Shown here in pieces: positions 54,701 to 62,946 of a stretch of DNA of 64,000 nt. Made by a program: the position numbers and the translations under genes. Below the pieces are notes generated by a model. The model saw only the letters and a program-made list of their open reading frames with translations. It did not search any database and had not been told where the DNA came from. Where the stretch lies: contig CAZKQM010000002.1 in assembly GCA_964554895.1 (NCBI GenBank), forward strand, positions 1-64,000, in the 5' to 3' direction. Positions within the stretch are counted from its first letter, which is position 1, and each line of letters starts with the position of its first letter. This DNA is from Maribacter_C sp964554895 (GTDB lineage: Bacteria; Bacteroidota; Bacteroidia; Flavobacteriales; Flavobacteriaceae).

Positions 54701-56705
54701 AGGAACCCAATCTGAGGATATAGTTATTGGCGAAATTCTTGATTTAGCTGAAACGATATCTCCTTCAAATGCATCCAATCAATCAGTAGTGTGGACATCT
54801 AGTGACCCCACAATTGTAACTGTCGATACAGATGGAACTATTACAGGAATATCCGAAGGAACAGCCACTATTACCGCAACCACAGTTGATGGAAATTTTA
54901 GTGATGAGACTACAGTTACCGTTACAGAACCAATTATTTCAGTTACAGGGATAACCTTAGGGACGCAATCTGAGGATATAGTTATTGGCGAAATTCTTGA
55001 TTTAACAGAAACGATATCGCCTTCAAATGCATCCAATCAATCAGTAGTGTGGACATCTAGTGACCCCACAATTGTAACTGTCGATACAGATGGAACTATT
55101 ACAGGAATATCCGAAGGAACAGCCACTATTACCGCAACCACAGTTGATGGAAATTTTAGTGATGAGACTACAGTTACCGTTACAGAACCAATTATTTCAG
55201 TTACAGGGATAACCTTAGGGACGCAAACTGAGGATATAGTTATTGGCGAAATTCTTGATTTAACAGAAACGATATCCCCTTCAAATGCATCCAATCAATC
55301 AGTAGTGTGGACGTCTAGTGACCCCACAATTGTAACTGTTGATTCGGATGGAACTATTACAGGAATATCCGAAGGAACAGCCACTATTACCGTAACCACT
55401 GCAGATGGTAGTTTTAGTGCGGAGACAATAGTAGGTGTAACAGAACCTATTATTTTGGTTACCGGAGTAACTCTTGACAAATCGAATATAGTTCTTGATA
55501 TTAATGAGCTAGCTGTTTTAGTGGCAATGGTTCAACCAAATAATGCCACTGAGCAGGAGGTAATTTGGTCTTCAAGCGATCCAACTATTGCCACGGTTGA
55601 TTCCGACGGTAATGTACTAGCATTAATGCTAGGGACAGCTACAATCACAGCAACAACGCTAGATGGCGGACATGCGGCAGAAGCTACTGTAGTTGTCTCT
55701 GAAAATATTATCAATGTGATAAATATTTCTATTGATCCCTTATCAGTGACCTTAGATGAAGGAGATTTACAGCAATTAAATGCCACCATTGAACCTGCCA
55801 ATGCAACAAATCAATCAATTTCATGGACTTCAGATGATGCTTCAATTGTAAGTGTAAATTCTGACGGATTAATAATGGGCTTACAAGCGGGTTCTACCCA
55901 AGTTAATGCAATTTCTGACGATGGTAGTTTTGTGGCAACAGTCACGGTTACTGTAAATGCTGTTTTTGTAGCGGTAACAGGAGTTTCATTAAATCAATCA
56001 TCAATTGTTCTAGAGGTAGGTGAAATAAATCAAATAATTGCATCAATTGAACCGGCAAATGCTTCAAATAGCGGTATTACCTGGATAAGTTTGAATGAAA
56101 CCATTGCCAGTGTTGATCAAGAAGGAAACATAGTTGGTTTAGCTACAGGTACCACTGTTATATCGGCGGAAACTGCTGATGGTTCCTTTCGTGCTGAGGT
56201 AACCGTTGAAGTACTAGATGAAAATGCTTCAGTGGTTGAAGTTTCACACATTGCATTTGATTTTGATAGTATTGATTTAGAAATAGGAGAGTCCTTCCTA
56301 TTAAATCCTACATTTTCGCCTGCAAATGCTCAAGAACCTACTATAATTTGGACCACAGCAGATAATACTATTGTTCAGGTTAATCCAAATGGTAGCATTA
56401 CCGGACTAGCAGTAGGAACATCAGTAATAAAAGGAATCACTGAAAACGGTTTAAGTGTTGAATTGACGGTTAACGTCTTGGCAGATGAGATATTGATGGT
56501 GTATCCGAATCCTGCTGAAGATTATATAATTGTAACCGGGGTTAGTGATTTGATTTTTCTTTCAATTTATACTTCTAATGGTCAGCTTTTAAATCGTGTT
56601 AGAACAAGTGAAGGAGGAACTCGCATCAGCGTAAAGTTTTTACCACCGGGCGTTTATTTGTTGGGTCTTGATAATGGTAGGAAAGTTGCCTTTGTAAAGC
56701 AATAG
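51771..56705 (+). CDS. Giant T9SS-secreted glycosidase-like protein, tandem paralog
   Basis: A 1644-residue paralog of the preceding gene, with the same order: signal peptide (near TISAN), DUF5060, barrel with NIGEENGW, Collagen_bind_2-like domain, one Big_2, PA14-like domain, eight Big_2 domains, and a YPNPAEDYIIV sorting domain. The catalytic half is highly similar in sequence. The Big_2 repeats differ between the two except for their general pattern (VTGxxLxP, WxSSDPTIVTVD, GTATIT). Three of this gene's repeats are nearly identical to each other. The gap of 106 bp to the preceding gene contains no obvious strong terminator. Confidence 0.87.
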   Translation: MSAKNPRNSSLLFWLILVAFPATISANNSILNGLTAEKNIAFENKSAVDLAVIDGELRRYHKISLTWNSASSFSETDITFKDFRLNVTFTSPTGKVFIVPGFFAADGNAKETSAVAGTKWRCNFTPLETGIWTYSASFRTGSMIAASFDATSGTPVAPIDGDTGTFSIAETNKSGIDLRSKGKLEYVGEHFQRWTNGEYFMKIGSDSPEVLLEYNDIDDYDGVNHPREYLNHLNDWNPGDPTWQGDKGKGLIGIINYLSNKGINSQYFVLHRQHERSSPFSDPPNSYFSFDVSRMGQWEVVFDHMVTKGMNVHLVLSESTNQSFFETHVPSGDPLFSDARKIYFREIVARFGYLNGVTWNIGEENGWDRQNTFGGIAGRALTTQQQLNFTAYLDGLAYYNDHITVHNGHANDPGIYDYLQGNNSITGTSMQGVLKNEERGKETTQQLRVESAESGKKWVIYYDEAWNGNDLGLTNFRRNVVWAAFTAGAAGIEHYATSGLDVSLQDLRFYDEYYTQMRHAYDFYHDNNLPFHQMYNQDELVENAWAHGINGDNYVVYVETNNAGSTTMRLLGDYEIKWFDPRLGGALQDGSITNVSAGDAVNIGLPPTDTNLDWVALIRTDPNNGPINVTGVTVEPEFIELGVGSSYDIRPQVIPANADNLDLVWSSSDTSIVTVDNQGNILAIGPGNAIVTVTTVDGGHMALTNISVIESTNFCEASGTILMERYDNVPGFHISDLFASPNYPDNPTITQELTEFKIPTRAGDQYGARVSGFLCAPETGLYTFWIAGDDRAELKLSTDDNALNATIIAFNDIFTGEREWNKRATQKSVEIQLRQGDRYYIEAVMKEGSGGDHMTVGWRKPSDRFGEVPKEVIPGNVLSPNVNIAVTGIAVNPEQIEIEIGETAQLIKEVTPSFASNNNVIWTSNNTSLVTVDEFGNIEGIATGTATITATTVDGNFSDETIVTVAESIISVTGITLGTQSEDIVIGEILDLAETISPSNASNQSVVWTSSDPTIVTVDTDGTITGISEGTATITATTVDGNFSDETTVTVTEPIISVTGITLGTQSEDIVIGEILDLTETISPSNASNQSVVWTSSDPTIVTVDTDGTITGISEGTATITATTVDGNFSDETTVTVTEPIISVTGITLGTQTEDIVIGEILDLTETISPSNASNQSVVWTSSDPTIVTVDSDGTITGISEGTATITVTTADGSFSAETIVGVTEPIILVTGVTLDKSNIVLDINELAVLVAMVQPNNATEQEVIWSSSDPTIATVDSDGNVLALMLGTATITATTLDGGHAAEATVVVSENIINVINISIDPLSVTLDEGDLQQLNATIEPANATNQSISWTSDDASIVSVNSDGLIMGLQAGSTQVNAISDDGSFVATVTVTVNAVFVAVTGVSLNQSSIVLEVGEINQIIASIEPANASNSGITWISLNETIASVDQEGNIVGLATGTTVISAETADGSFRAEVTVEVLDENASVVEVSHIAFDFDSIDLEIGESFLLNPTFSPANAQEPTIIWTTADNTIVQVNPNGSITGLAVGTSVIKGITENGLSVELTVNVLADEILMVYPNPAEDYIIVTGVSDLIFLSIYTSNGQLLNRVRTSEGGTRISVKFLPPGVYLLGLDNGRKVAFVKQ
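54681..55454 (+). repeat. Three tandem 258-bp nearly identical Big_2 units
   Basis: Units start at 54681, 54939 and 55197, each 258 bp (86 residues, one Big_2 domain). Copies 1 and 2 differ at only a few bases, and copy 3 diverges mainly in its last 70 bases. The unit starting at 55455 and the one before 54681 are clearly older copies, although the 80 bases before 54681 still match well. The pattern indicates recent in-frame expansion by recombination or slippage. Confidence 0.92.
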
Positions 56706-56727
56706 AAATATTCTCTGAGCAAAGAAA

Positions 56728-56759
56728 AACCCCGCAATGAAAAGCTTCATCACGGGGTT
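56728..56759 (-). terminator. Terminator of the Arg/Ser-rich exported protein gene
   Basis: On the minus strand AACCCCG, two unpaired bases and ATGAA pair with TTCAT, two bases and CGGGGTT, followed by TTTCTTTG. It lies 27 bases beyond that gene's stop. It can also act weakly for the giant gene ending at 56705. Confidence 0.7.
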
Positions 56760-56786
56760 AAACAACTAACCAACCTAAAAACTATC

Positions 56787-57887
56787 TTACAATCTTGCTC
56801 TGCTACTTCTTGATGATCCGCTTCTAGAGCTCGAATTTCTATTTGACCTTGTCGTGCTTGTTGAACTTCTTTTCGAAGTTGTGCTTCTGTTTGAAGCTGT
56901 GCTTCTATTAGAAGTTGTTCTTCTGTTCACGACGCTAGTATTTCTTGGCGTTCTTGATACAGTACGTTTAGTAACCGTTGTACGACTAGGCGTTCTTTTA
57001 GTAACTGAACGTTGTGGAGTTCTTTTTGTTACCGTAGACCTTGTAACTGTTCTACCATTAGCTTGTGTACGTCTTACAGTACTACCATTTCTATTAGGTG
57101 TTGTAGTAGAACTAGTTCTATTGGTGGGTCTGTTTACCCTATTGTTACGTACAACCGTATTCGTTTTTCTACCAACATTTCGGTTACTTCTCACATTATT
57201 CTTGCGTAAGGAAACTCTTCTATCATTCTTATAAATTACCGCACGATCTCTACGTACATTGTTGTTTCTATAGGTTTTACCAATGTTTGCATATGTATTC
57301 CGTCTATTAAATCTATACGGGGTATAATAGGTATACCTAAAAGGCGTATAAAATCTTCTATAAGGATTTCTGTTTACTAAACAAAAGTTTAACGCTGGTC
57401 TCGAAAACAATCTATGAAACGGTCGGTAAACATAGTTCCTGTTGTATACATTTATGAAACCAGTGTGGTAATCATAAAAACCTCTATTGTTATAGTAAAC
57501 AAACATATTTCCTAGTCTGCGCACACGTCCGTTACGGTATCCAATATCTACACTTCCAATTGTTGAAACACGACCATAATTGTCATAATAAACTGGAATG
57601 TTTTCTACTTGTATCACAGCACCATAATCATCATACTGTGCGTAAGGACTATAATCAAATCCTGAATTAAAAGTTACATTTCTGTTACGATTTCTAATTC
57701 TATTATTGATGTAAAAATCGAATTCTCCATCTGGGTAGACCGCAAATGAAATACCGTTCTCTTCAAAAATGAAAGAGTTGTTGTATCGATAAGTATTGCG
57801 CTCTGCAACCTTATCATCAGCTTTAATAGCGAAGGCAGCTGTAGTACCTAAAATTATCGCCATAATAAAGAGTTTAAAATTTCTCAT
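56787..57887 (-). CDS. Exported protein with Arg/Ser/Thr-rich low-complexity C terminus
   Basis: A 366-residue protein from ATG 57887 (MRNFKLFIMAIILGTTAAFA signal peptide). The first part of the mature protein (about 30-180) is Tyr/Asn/Arg-rich with short beta phrases (GISFAVYPDGEFDFYINN, IPVYYDNYGRVSTIG). The last 150 residues are a basic low-complexity stretch of Arg, Thr, Ser and Asn (for example NRSTASNRSTTSKRSS). Pentapeptide-like phrases repeat at the DNA level, and the opposite strand is open by composition only. Family not recognised. The strongly basic tail suggests binding to polyanions in the envelope. Confidence 0.72.
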   Translation of the reverse strand: MRNFKLFIMAIILGTTAAFAIKADDKVAERNTYRYNNSFIFEENGISFAVYPDGEFDFYINNRIRNRNRNVTFNSGFDYSPYAQYDDYGAVIQVENIPVYYDNYGRVSTIGSVDIGYRNGRVRRLGNMFVYYNNRGFYDYHTGFINVYNRNYVYRPFHRLFSRPALNFCLVNRNPYRRFYTPFRYTYYTPYRFNRRNTYANIGKTYRNNNVRRDRAVIYKNDRRVSLRKNNVRSNRNVGRKTNTVVRNNRVNRPTNRTSSTTTPNRNGSTVRRTQANGRTVTRSTVTKRTPQRSVTKRTPSRTTVTKRTVSRTPRNTSVVNRRTTSNRSTASNRSTTSKRSSTSTTRSNRNSSSRSGSSRSSRARL

Positions 57888-58028
57888 GATATAAGGTTTT
57901 AAATTCTGAATGCAACTATTTACATTCGATATATAGATACCAAACAGCATGCCAAAAATTATAAGTAATTGATATTCAACATCTTAAATTAAGTGTAAAA
58001 AGAGAAAATTAATTGAGGGAGTAGTATT

Positions 58029-60818
58029 TTATCCTAATTTATACTTGAGATAGCGTGCAGTTAGTGATGTTTTACTTTTAATTATTTCTTCAGGCGTACC
58101 GCATGTAATTAGGTTACCACCCTTTTCTCCGCCTTCTAAACCAAGGTCGATTACATGGTCAGCACATTTAATTAATTCAATATTATGCTCAATGACTATA
58201 ATCGAATGGCCTTTAGAAATTAGAGCGTTAAAGGATTTTAAAAGTTTTTTGATATCATGAAAATGTAAACCTGTAGTGGGCTCGTCAAAAATAAATAAGG
58301 CTTTGTCTTTAGTATTGCCTTTTACCAAGAAAGATGCTAATTTGATTCTTTGAGCTTCGCCACCAGAAAGGGTTGAAGAAGACTGACCTAAAGTCACATA
58401 ACCCAAACCAACATCTTGCAGTGGCTTCAATTTTTTAACCAATTTTAGCTGTTCTCCTTTTTCAAAGAATAAAATAGCATCATCAATGGTCATATTAAGA
58501 ATCGCATCAATTGAGGCATTATTAAAGGTAACTTCAAGTACTTCTTTCTTGAAACGCTTTCCTTTACAGGTGTCACACTCCAAATGTACATCGGCCATAA
58601 ATTGCATCTCAACAGTAATTTGACCATCTCCTTTGCATTTTTCACAACGACCCCCATCTACATTAAAAGAAAAGTGTTTCGCCTGATAATTTCTAATTTT
58701 ACTTAATCTCTGCGAAGCGAATAGACTTCGAATATCATCATATGCTTTGATATATGTCACAGGATTTGACCTTGACGACCTTCCAATAGGATTCTGATCA
58801 ACAAATTCTACATGCTTTAGAAAATCATATGAACCATGCACTGAAGTAAATTGTACTGCTTTTTCGCCATAACCACCAACTTCTTTAAGTATAATAGGAT
58901 ATAGCAGTTTTTTGACAAGTGTACTTTTGCCACTACCAGACACCCCGGTAATCATGGTAAGCATATTCAAAGGAAATTTTACATCAATATTTTTTAAATT
59001 GTTTTCACGAGCCCCTTTTATTTCAATGAAATTATTAGATGTTCTACGTTCTTTTGGAACCTCAATTTCTTTTGTTCCATTCAAATAATTTGCCGTTAAT
59101 GAATTTGATCTTAGTAGATTTTTAAAAGAACCGGTAGCAACGACTTCGCCTCCGTGAGTACCTGCTTCAGGCCCTATGTCAATTACTTCATCAGCTGCTT
59201 TCATAATATCTTCATCATGCTCAACAACAATAACCGTATTGCCTAAATCTCTTAATGATAAAAGCACTTCAATTAGATTTTCAGTGTCTTTTGGGTGTAA
59301 ACCAATACTCGGTTCATCAAGAATGTACATTGACCCGACCAAACTACTACCCAATGAAGTTGCCAAATTAATACGTTGACTTTCACCACCTGATAATGAA
59401 TTTGATCTTCTATTTAAGGTTAAATAACTTAAACCTACTTTATCTAAAAACCCCAATCGGGTATTAATTTCTTTGAATAGGCGAGAGGCTATTTTTGAAT
59501 CATGTGAGCTTAACTCAATGGTATTGAAAAATTGAATTAATTGATCAATAGGTAATTCGACCAAATCATTAATTGATTTACCAGCCACTTTCACATAATT
59601 TGTTTCTGCTTTTAACCGCTTTCCGTTACAGTTATTACACCGAGTTTTACCGCGATATCTTGAAAGCATGACTCTATTTTGAATTTTATAGCTTTTTTCT
59701 TCAAGTTTTGCAAAAAAATGATAGAGTCCTTTAAAAAAGGAATTTCCATCCCAAACCAATTGCTTCTGTTCTGAAGTTAATTCAAACCAGGGTTTGTGTA
59801 TTGGAAAATTGAATTTGTATGCAGAATTTACAAGGGCATCTCTAAATTTCCCCATGCTATCACCCCGCCAAGGAAAAATTGCATTTTCATACACTGATAA
59901 GGCTGTATTGGGTATTACCAAATCTTCATCAATACCAATAACATCGCCATATCCTTCACATTTTGGGCAAGCCCCGTACGGATTATTAAAACTAAAGAGA
60001 TGAACATTAGGTTCGAGAAAAGACATTCCGTCTAACTCAAATTTAGTACTAAAAAATGTTTGTTTTCCTGTTGCAAGATGTTCTATGATACATTGCCCTT
60101 TTCCTTCAAAAAAGGCCGTATCAACAGCGTTTGCTAAACGATTATAAAAATCTTCATCATCTTTTGTTATGATTCGATCAATAACTAAATCAAAATTTCT
60201 TCCAATGTCTTTTGAGACTTCATCAATGCGAACTACTTCATTATTAAATTTCAAACGTGCAAAACCCTGCTTTGAAAAGAGTGCCAATGATTTTTGAATA
60301 TCGTGCTCAGGTTTGATATGAATTGGGGCTAAAAGTAAAAGCTTTGTATTATCATCAAAACATTTTACATGGTTTACAACATCAGTGACCGTATTTTTTT
60401 TTACTTCTTGGTTTGAAATGGGCGAAATGGTTTTACCAATGCGCGCAAATAAAAGTTTTAGATAATCATATATTTCAGTGGTGGTGCCCACTGTAGATCT
60501 CGGGTTTGTTGAATTAACTTTTTGTTCAATGGCTATAGCTGGCGCAATACCTTTAATATAGTCAACTTTAGGTTTGTTGAGTTTACCTAAAAACTGTCTT
60601 GCATAAGAAGAAAGACTTTCTACATAGCGTCTTTGTCCTTCGGCGTATAGGGTGTCAAAGGCTAAACTCGATTTTCCTGATCCTGATAGTCCGGTAATAA
60701 CCACTAATTTATTTCTCGGAATGACAACATCAATATTTTTTAAATTGTGCAGTTTCGCACCTTTAATAATGATGTTTTCTTTAGGATTTATTTCACGTAA
60801 ATTAGCCATATTCTTCAA
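58029..60818 (-). CDS. uvrA: Excinuclease ABC subunit A
   Basis: A 929-residue DNA-damage recognition ATPase of nucleotide excision repair. It has two ABC modules, with Walker A GLSGSGKSSLAFDT (about 42-55) and GVSGSGKSTLVKKL, and signatures LSGGESQRINLA and LSGGEAQRIKLA. Zinc-finger cysteines are CPKCEGYGDV, CNNCNGK, CEKCKGDG and CDTCKGK. It is slightly shorter than E. coli UvrA (940). Start is 60818 or the next ATG at 60809. Flavobacteria can carry a second UvrA elsewhere, which this window cannot address. Confidence 0.95.
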   Translation of the reverse strand: MKNMANLREINPKENIIIKGAKLHNLKNIDVVIPRNKLVVITGLSGSGKSSLAFDTLYAEGQRRYVESLSSYARQFLGKLNKPKVDYIKGIAPAIAIEQKVNSTNPRSTVGTTTEIYDYLKLLFARIGKTISPISNQEVKKNTVTDVVNHVKCFDDNTKLLLLAPIHIKPEHDIQKSLALFSKQGFARLKFNNEVVRIDEVSKDIGRNFDLVIDRIITKDDEDFYNRLANAVDTAFFEGKGQCIIEHLATGKQTFFSTKFELDGMSFLEPNVHLFSFNNPYGACPKCEGYGDVIGIDEDLVIPNTALSVYENAIFPWRGDSMGKFRDALVNSAYKFNFPIHKPWFELTSEQKQLVWDGNSFFKGLYHFFAKLEEKSYKIQNRVMLSRYRGKTRCNNCNGKRLKAETNYVKVAGKSINDLVELPIDQLIQFFNTIELSSHDSKIASRLFKEINTRLGFLDKVGLSYLTLNRRSNSLSGGESQRINLATSLGSSLVGSMYILDEPSIGLHPKDTENLIEVLLSLRDLGNTVIVVEHDEDIMKAADEVIDIGPEAGTHGGEVVATGSFKNLLRSNSLTANYLNGTKEIEVPKERRTSNNFIEIKGARENNLKNIDVKFPLNMLTMITGVSGSGKSTLVKKLLYPIILKEVGGYGEKAVQFTSVHGSYDFLKHVEFVDQNPIGRSSRSNPVTYIKAYDDIRSLFASQRLSKIRNYQAKHFSFNVDGGRCEKCKGDGQITVEMQFMADVHLECDTCKGKRFKKEVLEVTFNNASIDAILNMTIDDAILFFEKGEQLKLVKKLKPLQDVGLGYVTLGQSSSTLSGGEAQRIKLASFLVKGNTKDKALFIFDEPTTGLHFHDIKKLLKSFNALISKGHSIIVIEHNIELIKCADHVIDLGLEGGEKGGNLITCGTPEEIIKSKTSLTARYLKYKLG

Positions 60819-60928
60819 GCGAACCGCGAAGATACAATAAGCACATTTTAAACGCCAATTTTGAGAGGTTCGCTTTATTGGATTAAAAAATCTGCATCTA
60901 AAATTCTATAAATAGTAAAATATTTTTC

Positions 60929-60936
60929 TATATTTG
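60929..60936 (+). promoter_or_regulatory. Possible -7 box of the first sigma-factor gene
   Basis: TATATTTG matches TAnnTTTG. No TTG is seen at the proper -33 distance. It would give a leader of about 110 bases before the start at 61055. Confidence 0.35.
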
Positions 60937-61054
60937 CCGGTAGTTAAAACACAAAAAGCCTATAGCGACAACATTACTTTTTTAAATAGTTAGAATACCC
61001 ACAAACCTTTTTCAATGAAAAAGGACACTGTTTTTAACCAAAAAAGTAATCGTT

Positions 61055-61636
61055 ATGAAAGGACAAATTCCAGATTCTATTCTTATTACAAATTACATTG
61101 CAGGAGACGAACGTGCTCTTGAATCTCTTGTTAACAGGCATAATCAGCGCATTAGTAGTTTTATTTATTCTAAGGTAAATGACCGAGGAATTACTGAAGA
61201 CATTTTTCAAGATACTTTTATTAAAGTTATACGCACCCTTAAAAGAGGTGCTTATAATGAAGAAGGTAAGTTCTTGCCATGGGTAATGCGAATTGCTCAT
61301 AATTTGATTATTGACCATTTTAGAAAAAGTAGAAGAATGCCCATGTATGATCTTTCAGATGGGTATAATGTATTTTCTATAATGGGCGATGAAGAATTAA
61401 ATGCTGAAGGAAGAATTATTAAGGATCAAATTGATGCTGACCTTTCAGAACTAATAAAACAATTACCTGAAGATCAAAAAGAAGTTCTTTATATGCGTAT
61501 GTATAAGGATATGAGTTTTAAAGAGATTTCTGAGAACACAGGCGTAAGTATTAATACGGCTTTGGGGCGTATGCGCTATGCTTTGATTAATCTTAGAAAG
61601 ATTATTAGTGAAAATGATATCGTTTTAACGAGCTAA
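61055..61636 (+). CDS. Sigma-70 family RNA polymerase sigma factor (ECF-like), copy 1
   Basis: A 193-residue sigma factor. Region 2 has NRHNQRISSFIYSKV and TEDIFQDTFIKVIRTL, followed by GKFLPWVMRIAHNLIIDHFR, and region 4 has PEDQKEVLYMRMYKDMSF and the helix-turn-helix ISENTGVSINTALGRMRYAL. No anti-sigma gene of known type is adjacent. A 47-codon gene follows 104 bases downstream on the same strand. A near-identical sigma factor lies 590 bp further on. Regulon unknown. Confidence 0.9.
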   Translation: MKGQIPDSILITNYIAGDERALESLVNRHNQRISSFIYSKVNDRGITEDIFQDTFIKVIRTLKRGAYNEEGKFLPWVMRIAHNLIIDHFRKSRRMPMYDLSDGYNVFSIMGDEELNAEGRIIKDQIDADLSELIKQLPEDQKEVLYMRMYKDMSFKEISENTGVSINTALGRMRYALINLRKIISENDIVLTS

Positions 61637-61740
61637 TTGCACCGTAGAACTAATTAACGAATAATTTGTAGTTAGGTCGAACGGTTTCATTATATTTATC
61701 TAAGGTGGCGTTTTACTAGTGAAACAAAACCTTAATAAGT

Positions 61741-61884
61741 ATGGAAAAAATTTACAATAACAATACAGTACAATTAAAAGTAGTTAAAGCAAAGCCAGAA
61801 ACTATTAGTTTCTTATTAAACTACTCGAAGTCTCTTGACATGATAAAAGCAAAAGAAATGCACTTCGAAACGCATAAAAATTAA
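61741..61884 (+). CDS. 47-residue protein following sigma factor copy 1, new small family
   Basis: An ATG-initiated frame of 47 codons (MEKIYNNNTVQLKVVKAKPE, then TISFLLNYSKSLDM and a polar end HFETHKN), ending at TAA 61882-61884. It is too short for usual gene calling. Its reality is supported by a second 47-codon relative in the same place after sigma factor copy 2 (62947-63090). The two share MEKIY, KAxPExIxFxLNxSxxL, FE and a final N. A strong terminator lies 20 bases after the stop. The protein has no membrane segment and looks partly helical. Function unknown. Confidence 0.75.
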   Translation: MEKIYNNNTVQLKVVKAKPETISFLLNYSKSLDMIKAKEMHFETHKN

Positions 61885-61904
61885 AAATAAACGATTCTAT
61901 ATAG

Positions 61905-61938
61905 AAATCCTGACAAGAGAATTGTCAGGATTTTTTTT
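61905..61938 (+). terminator. Rho-independent terminator after sigma cassette 1
   Basis: AAATCCTGACAA pairs with TTGTCAGGATTT around a 5-base loop and is followed by more T. It ends the first sigma plus small-protein unit. Confidence 0.93.
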
Positions 61939-62227
61939 GTCTTCATTTTTGGATCAAAATTGACAACTGCCCATATCACATGGGGTTCAGCATATTATGA
62001 CTTCATGATGTTAAAATATCGATGAACTGCACACTGATTCATTTCATTTGACAACGCTGTACGTTCTAAATTATTTCGTACAAATAATAAAAATGCAGTT
62101 TCACATCATAAACTAGCTGTTTGACAACAATGTTTTTTTGTCTACGCCTCTTATCAATAGTTTTATGTCATAGTTTAAAAATCACGGTTTGACAATCTAT
62201 ATAAATGATTAAGCAAAAATAACTACG
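61939..62227. other. Intergenic region between sigma cassettes with repeated TTTGACAA motifs
   Basis: No gene is seen here. TTTGACAA occurs at 62047, 62120 and 62188. TTCATTTGACAAC at 62043-62055 matches TTCATTTCACAAC at 194-206 in 12 of 13 bases. An inverted repeat TGTACG/CGTACA spans 62058-62082. CGATGAA at 62020 recalls the CGATGAA at 165. The region is the likely promoter and operator zone of the second sigma gene, but no clear TAnnTTTG box is evident. Confidence 0.45.
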
Positions 62228-62872
62228 ATGGCCCGAAATGAAAATTCTAACAAGACGTCCCAAAGTCTGAAAAAAAAACCTACTAAAAAAATGGCTGTAC
62301 CAATTGAAGATTCAGAACTTGTACGAGACTACATCAGTGGAGATGAGAAGGCACTCGAAGTTTTAATAAATAGACATAATCAACGAATTACCAGCTTTAT
62401 TTATTCTAAAGTATTAGATAGAGATATCACAGAAGATATTTTTCAAGATACTTTTATTAAAGTAATTAAAACACTTAAGAAAGGTTCTTACAGTGAAGAA
62501 GGTAAATTTTTACCATGGGTAATGCGTATTGCTCATAACTTAATCATTGATCATTTTAGAAAGAATAAAAGAATGCCTAAGTTCGAAGGCAATGAAGATT
62601 TCAATATCTTCTCTGTTATTGGTGATGATAAGTTAAATGCTGAAAAACAGCTTATTAAAGATCAAATTGATTCTGATTTAAGAATTTTAATTGAAGAATT
62701 GCCAGATGATCAAAAAGAAGTTCTTTTAATGCGTATCTATAAAGATATGAGCTTTAAAGAAATATCTGAAAACACTGGTGTTAGTATAAACACTGCTTTA
62801 GGTAGAATGCGTTATGCTTTGATTAATTTGAGAAAAATCATTGAAAAAAATAATATTGTATTAACAAATTAA
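62228..62872 (+). CDS. Sigma-70 family RNA polymerase sigma factor (ECF-like), copy 2
   Basis: A 214-residue paralog of the sigma factor at 61055-61636, about three quarters identical by eye over regions 2 and 4 (NRHNQRITSFIYSKV, TEDIFQDTFIKVIKTL, ISENTGVSINTALGRMRYAL). The N terminus has an extra basic stretch (MARNENSNKTSQSLKKKPTK). ATG 62291 would give a start matching copy 1, so translation from 62228 is unproven. A 47-codon gene follows 74 bases downstream. Confidence 0.9.
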   Translation: MARNENSNKTSQSLKKKPTKKMAVPIEDSELVRDYISGDEKALEVLINRHNQRITSFIYSKVLDRDITEDIFQDTFIKVIKTLKKGSYSEEGKFLPWVMRIAHNLIIDHFRKNKRMPKFEGNEDFNIFSVIGDDKLNAEKQLIKDQIDSDLRILIEELPDDQKEVLLMRIYKDMSFKEISENTGVSINTALGRMRYALINLRKIIEKNNIVLTN

Positions 62873-62946
62873 TTTTCCTCTAAACAACGTTTGCAATAAT
62901 TCTTATTTAGTTCCGTTATCCTATCATAACATGATGATAACAGAAT

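Noticed and set aside
54681..55454. Regular repeats resembling an array such as CRISPR
   Set aside because: The unit is 258 bp, in frame, lacks unique spacers and encodes a Big_2 domain.
54482..55480. Several minus-strand open frames of about 85 codons repeated at 258-bp intervals
   Set aside because: They are antisense shadows of the Big_2 repeat units and repeat only because the coding strand does.
56854..57234. A 126-codon plus-strand frame rich in Leu and Val
   Set aside because: It is the antisense of the Arg/Ser/Thr low-complexity region; its composition is dictated by the codons on the other strand.
61015..61120. Short frame from ATG 61015 overlapping the start of sigma factor copy 1
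   Set aside because: It is out of frame with the sigma gene, rich in Arg/Tyr from shifted codons, and has no counterpart before copy 2.
62058..62082. Inverted repeat TGTACG/CGTACA
   Set aside because: Arms are only 6 bp with a 13-base spacer; it could arise by chance, so it is mentioned only in the intergenic entry.
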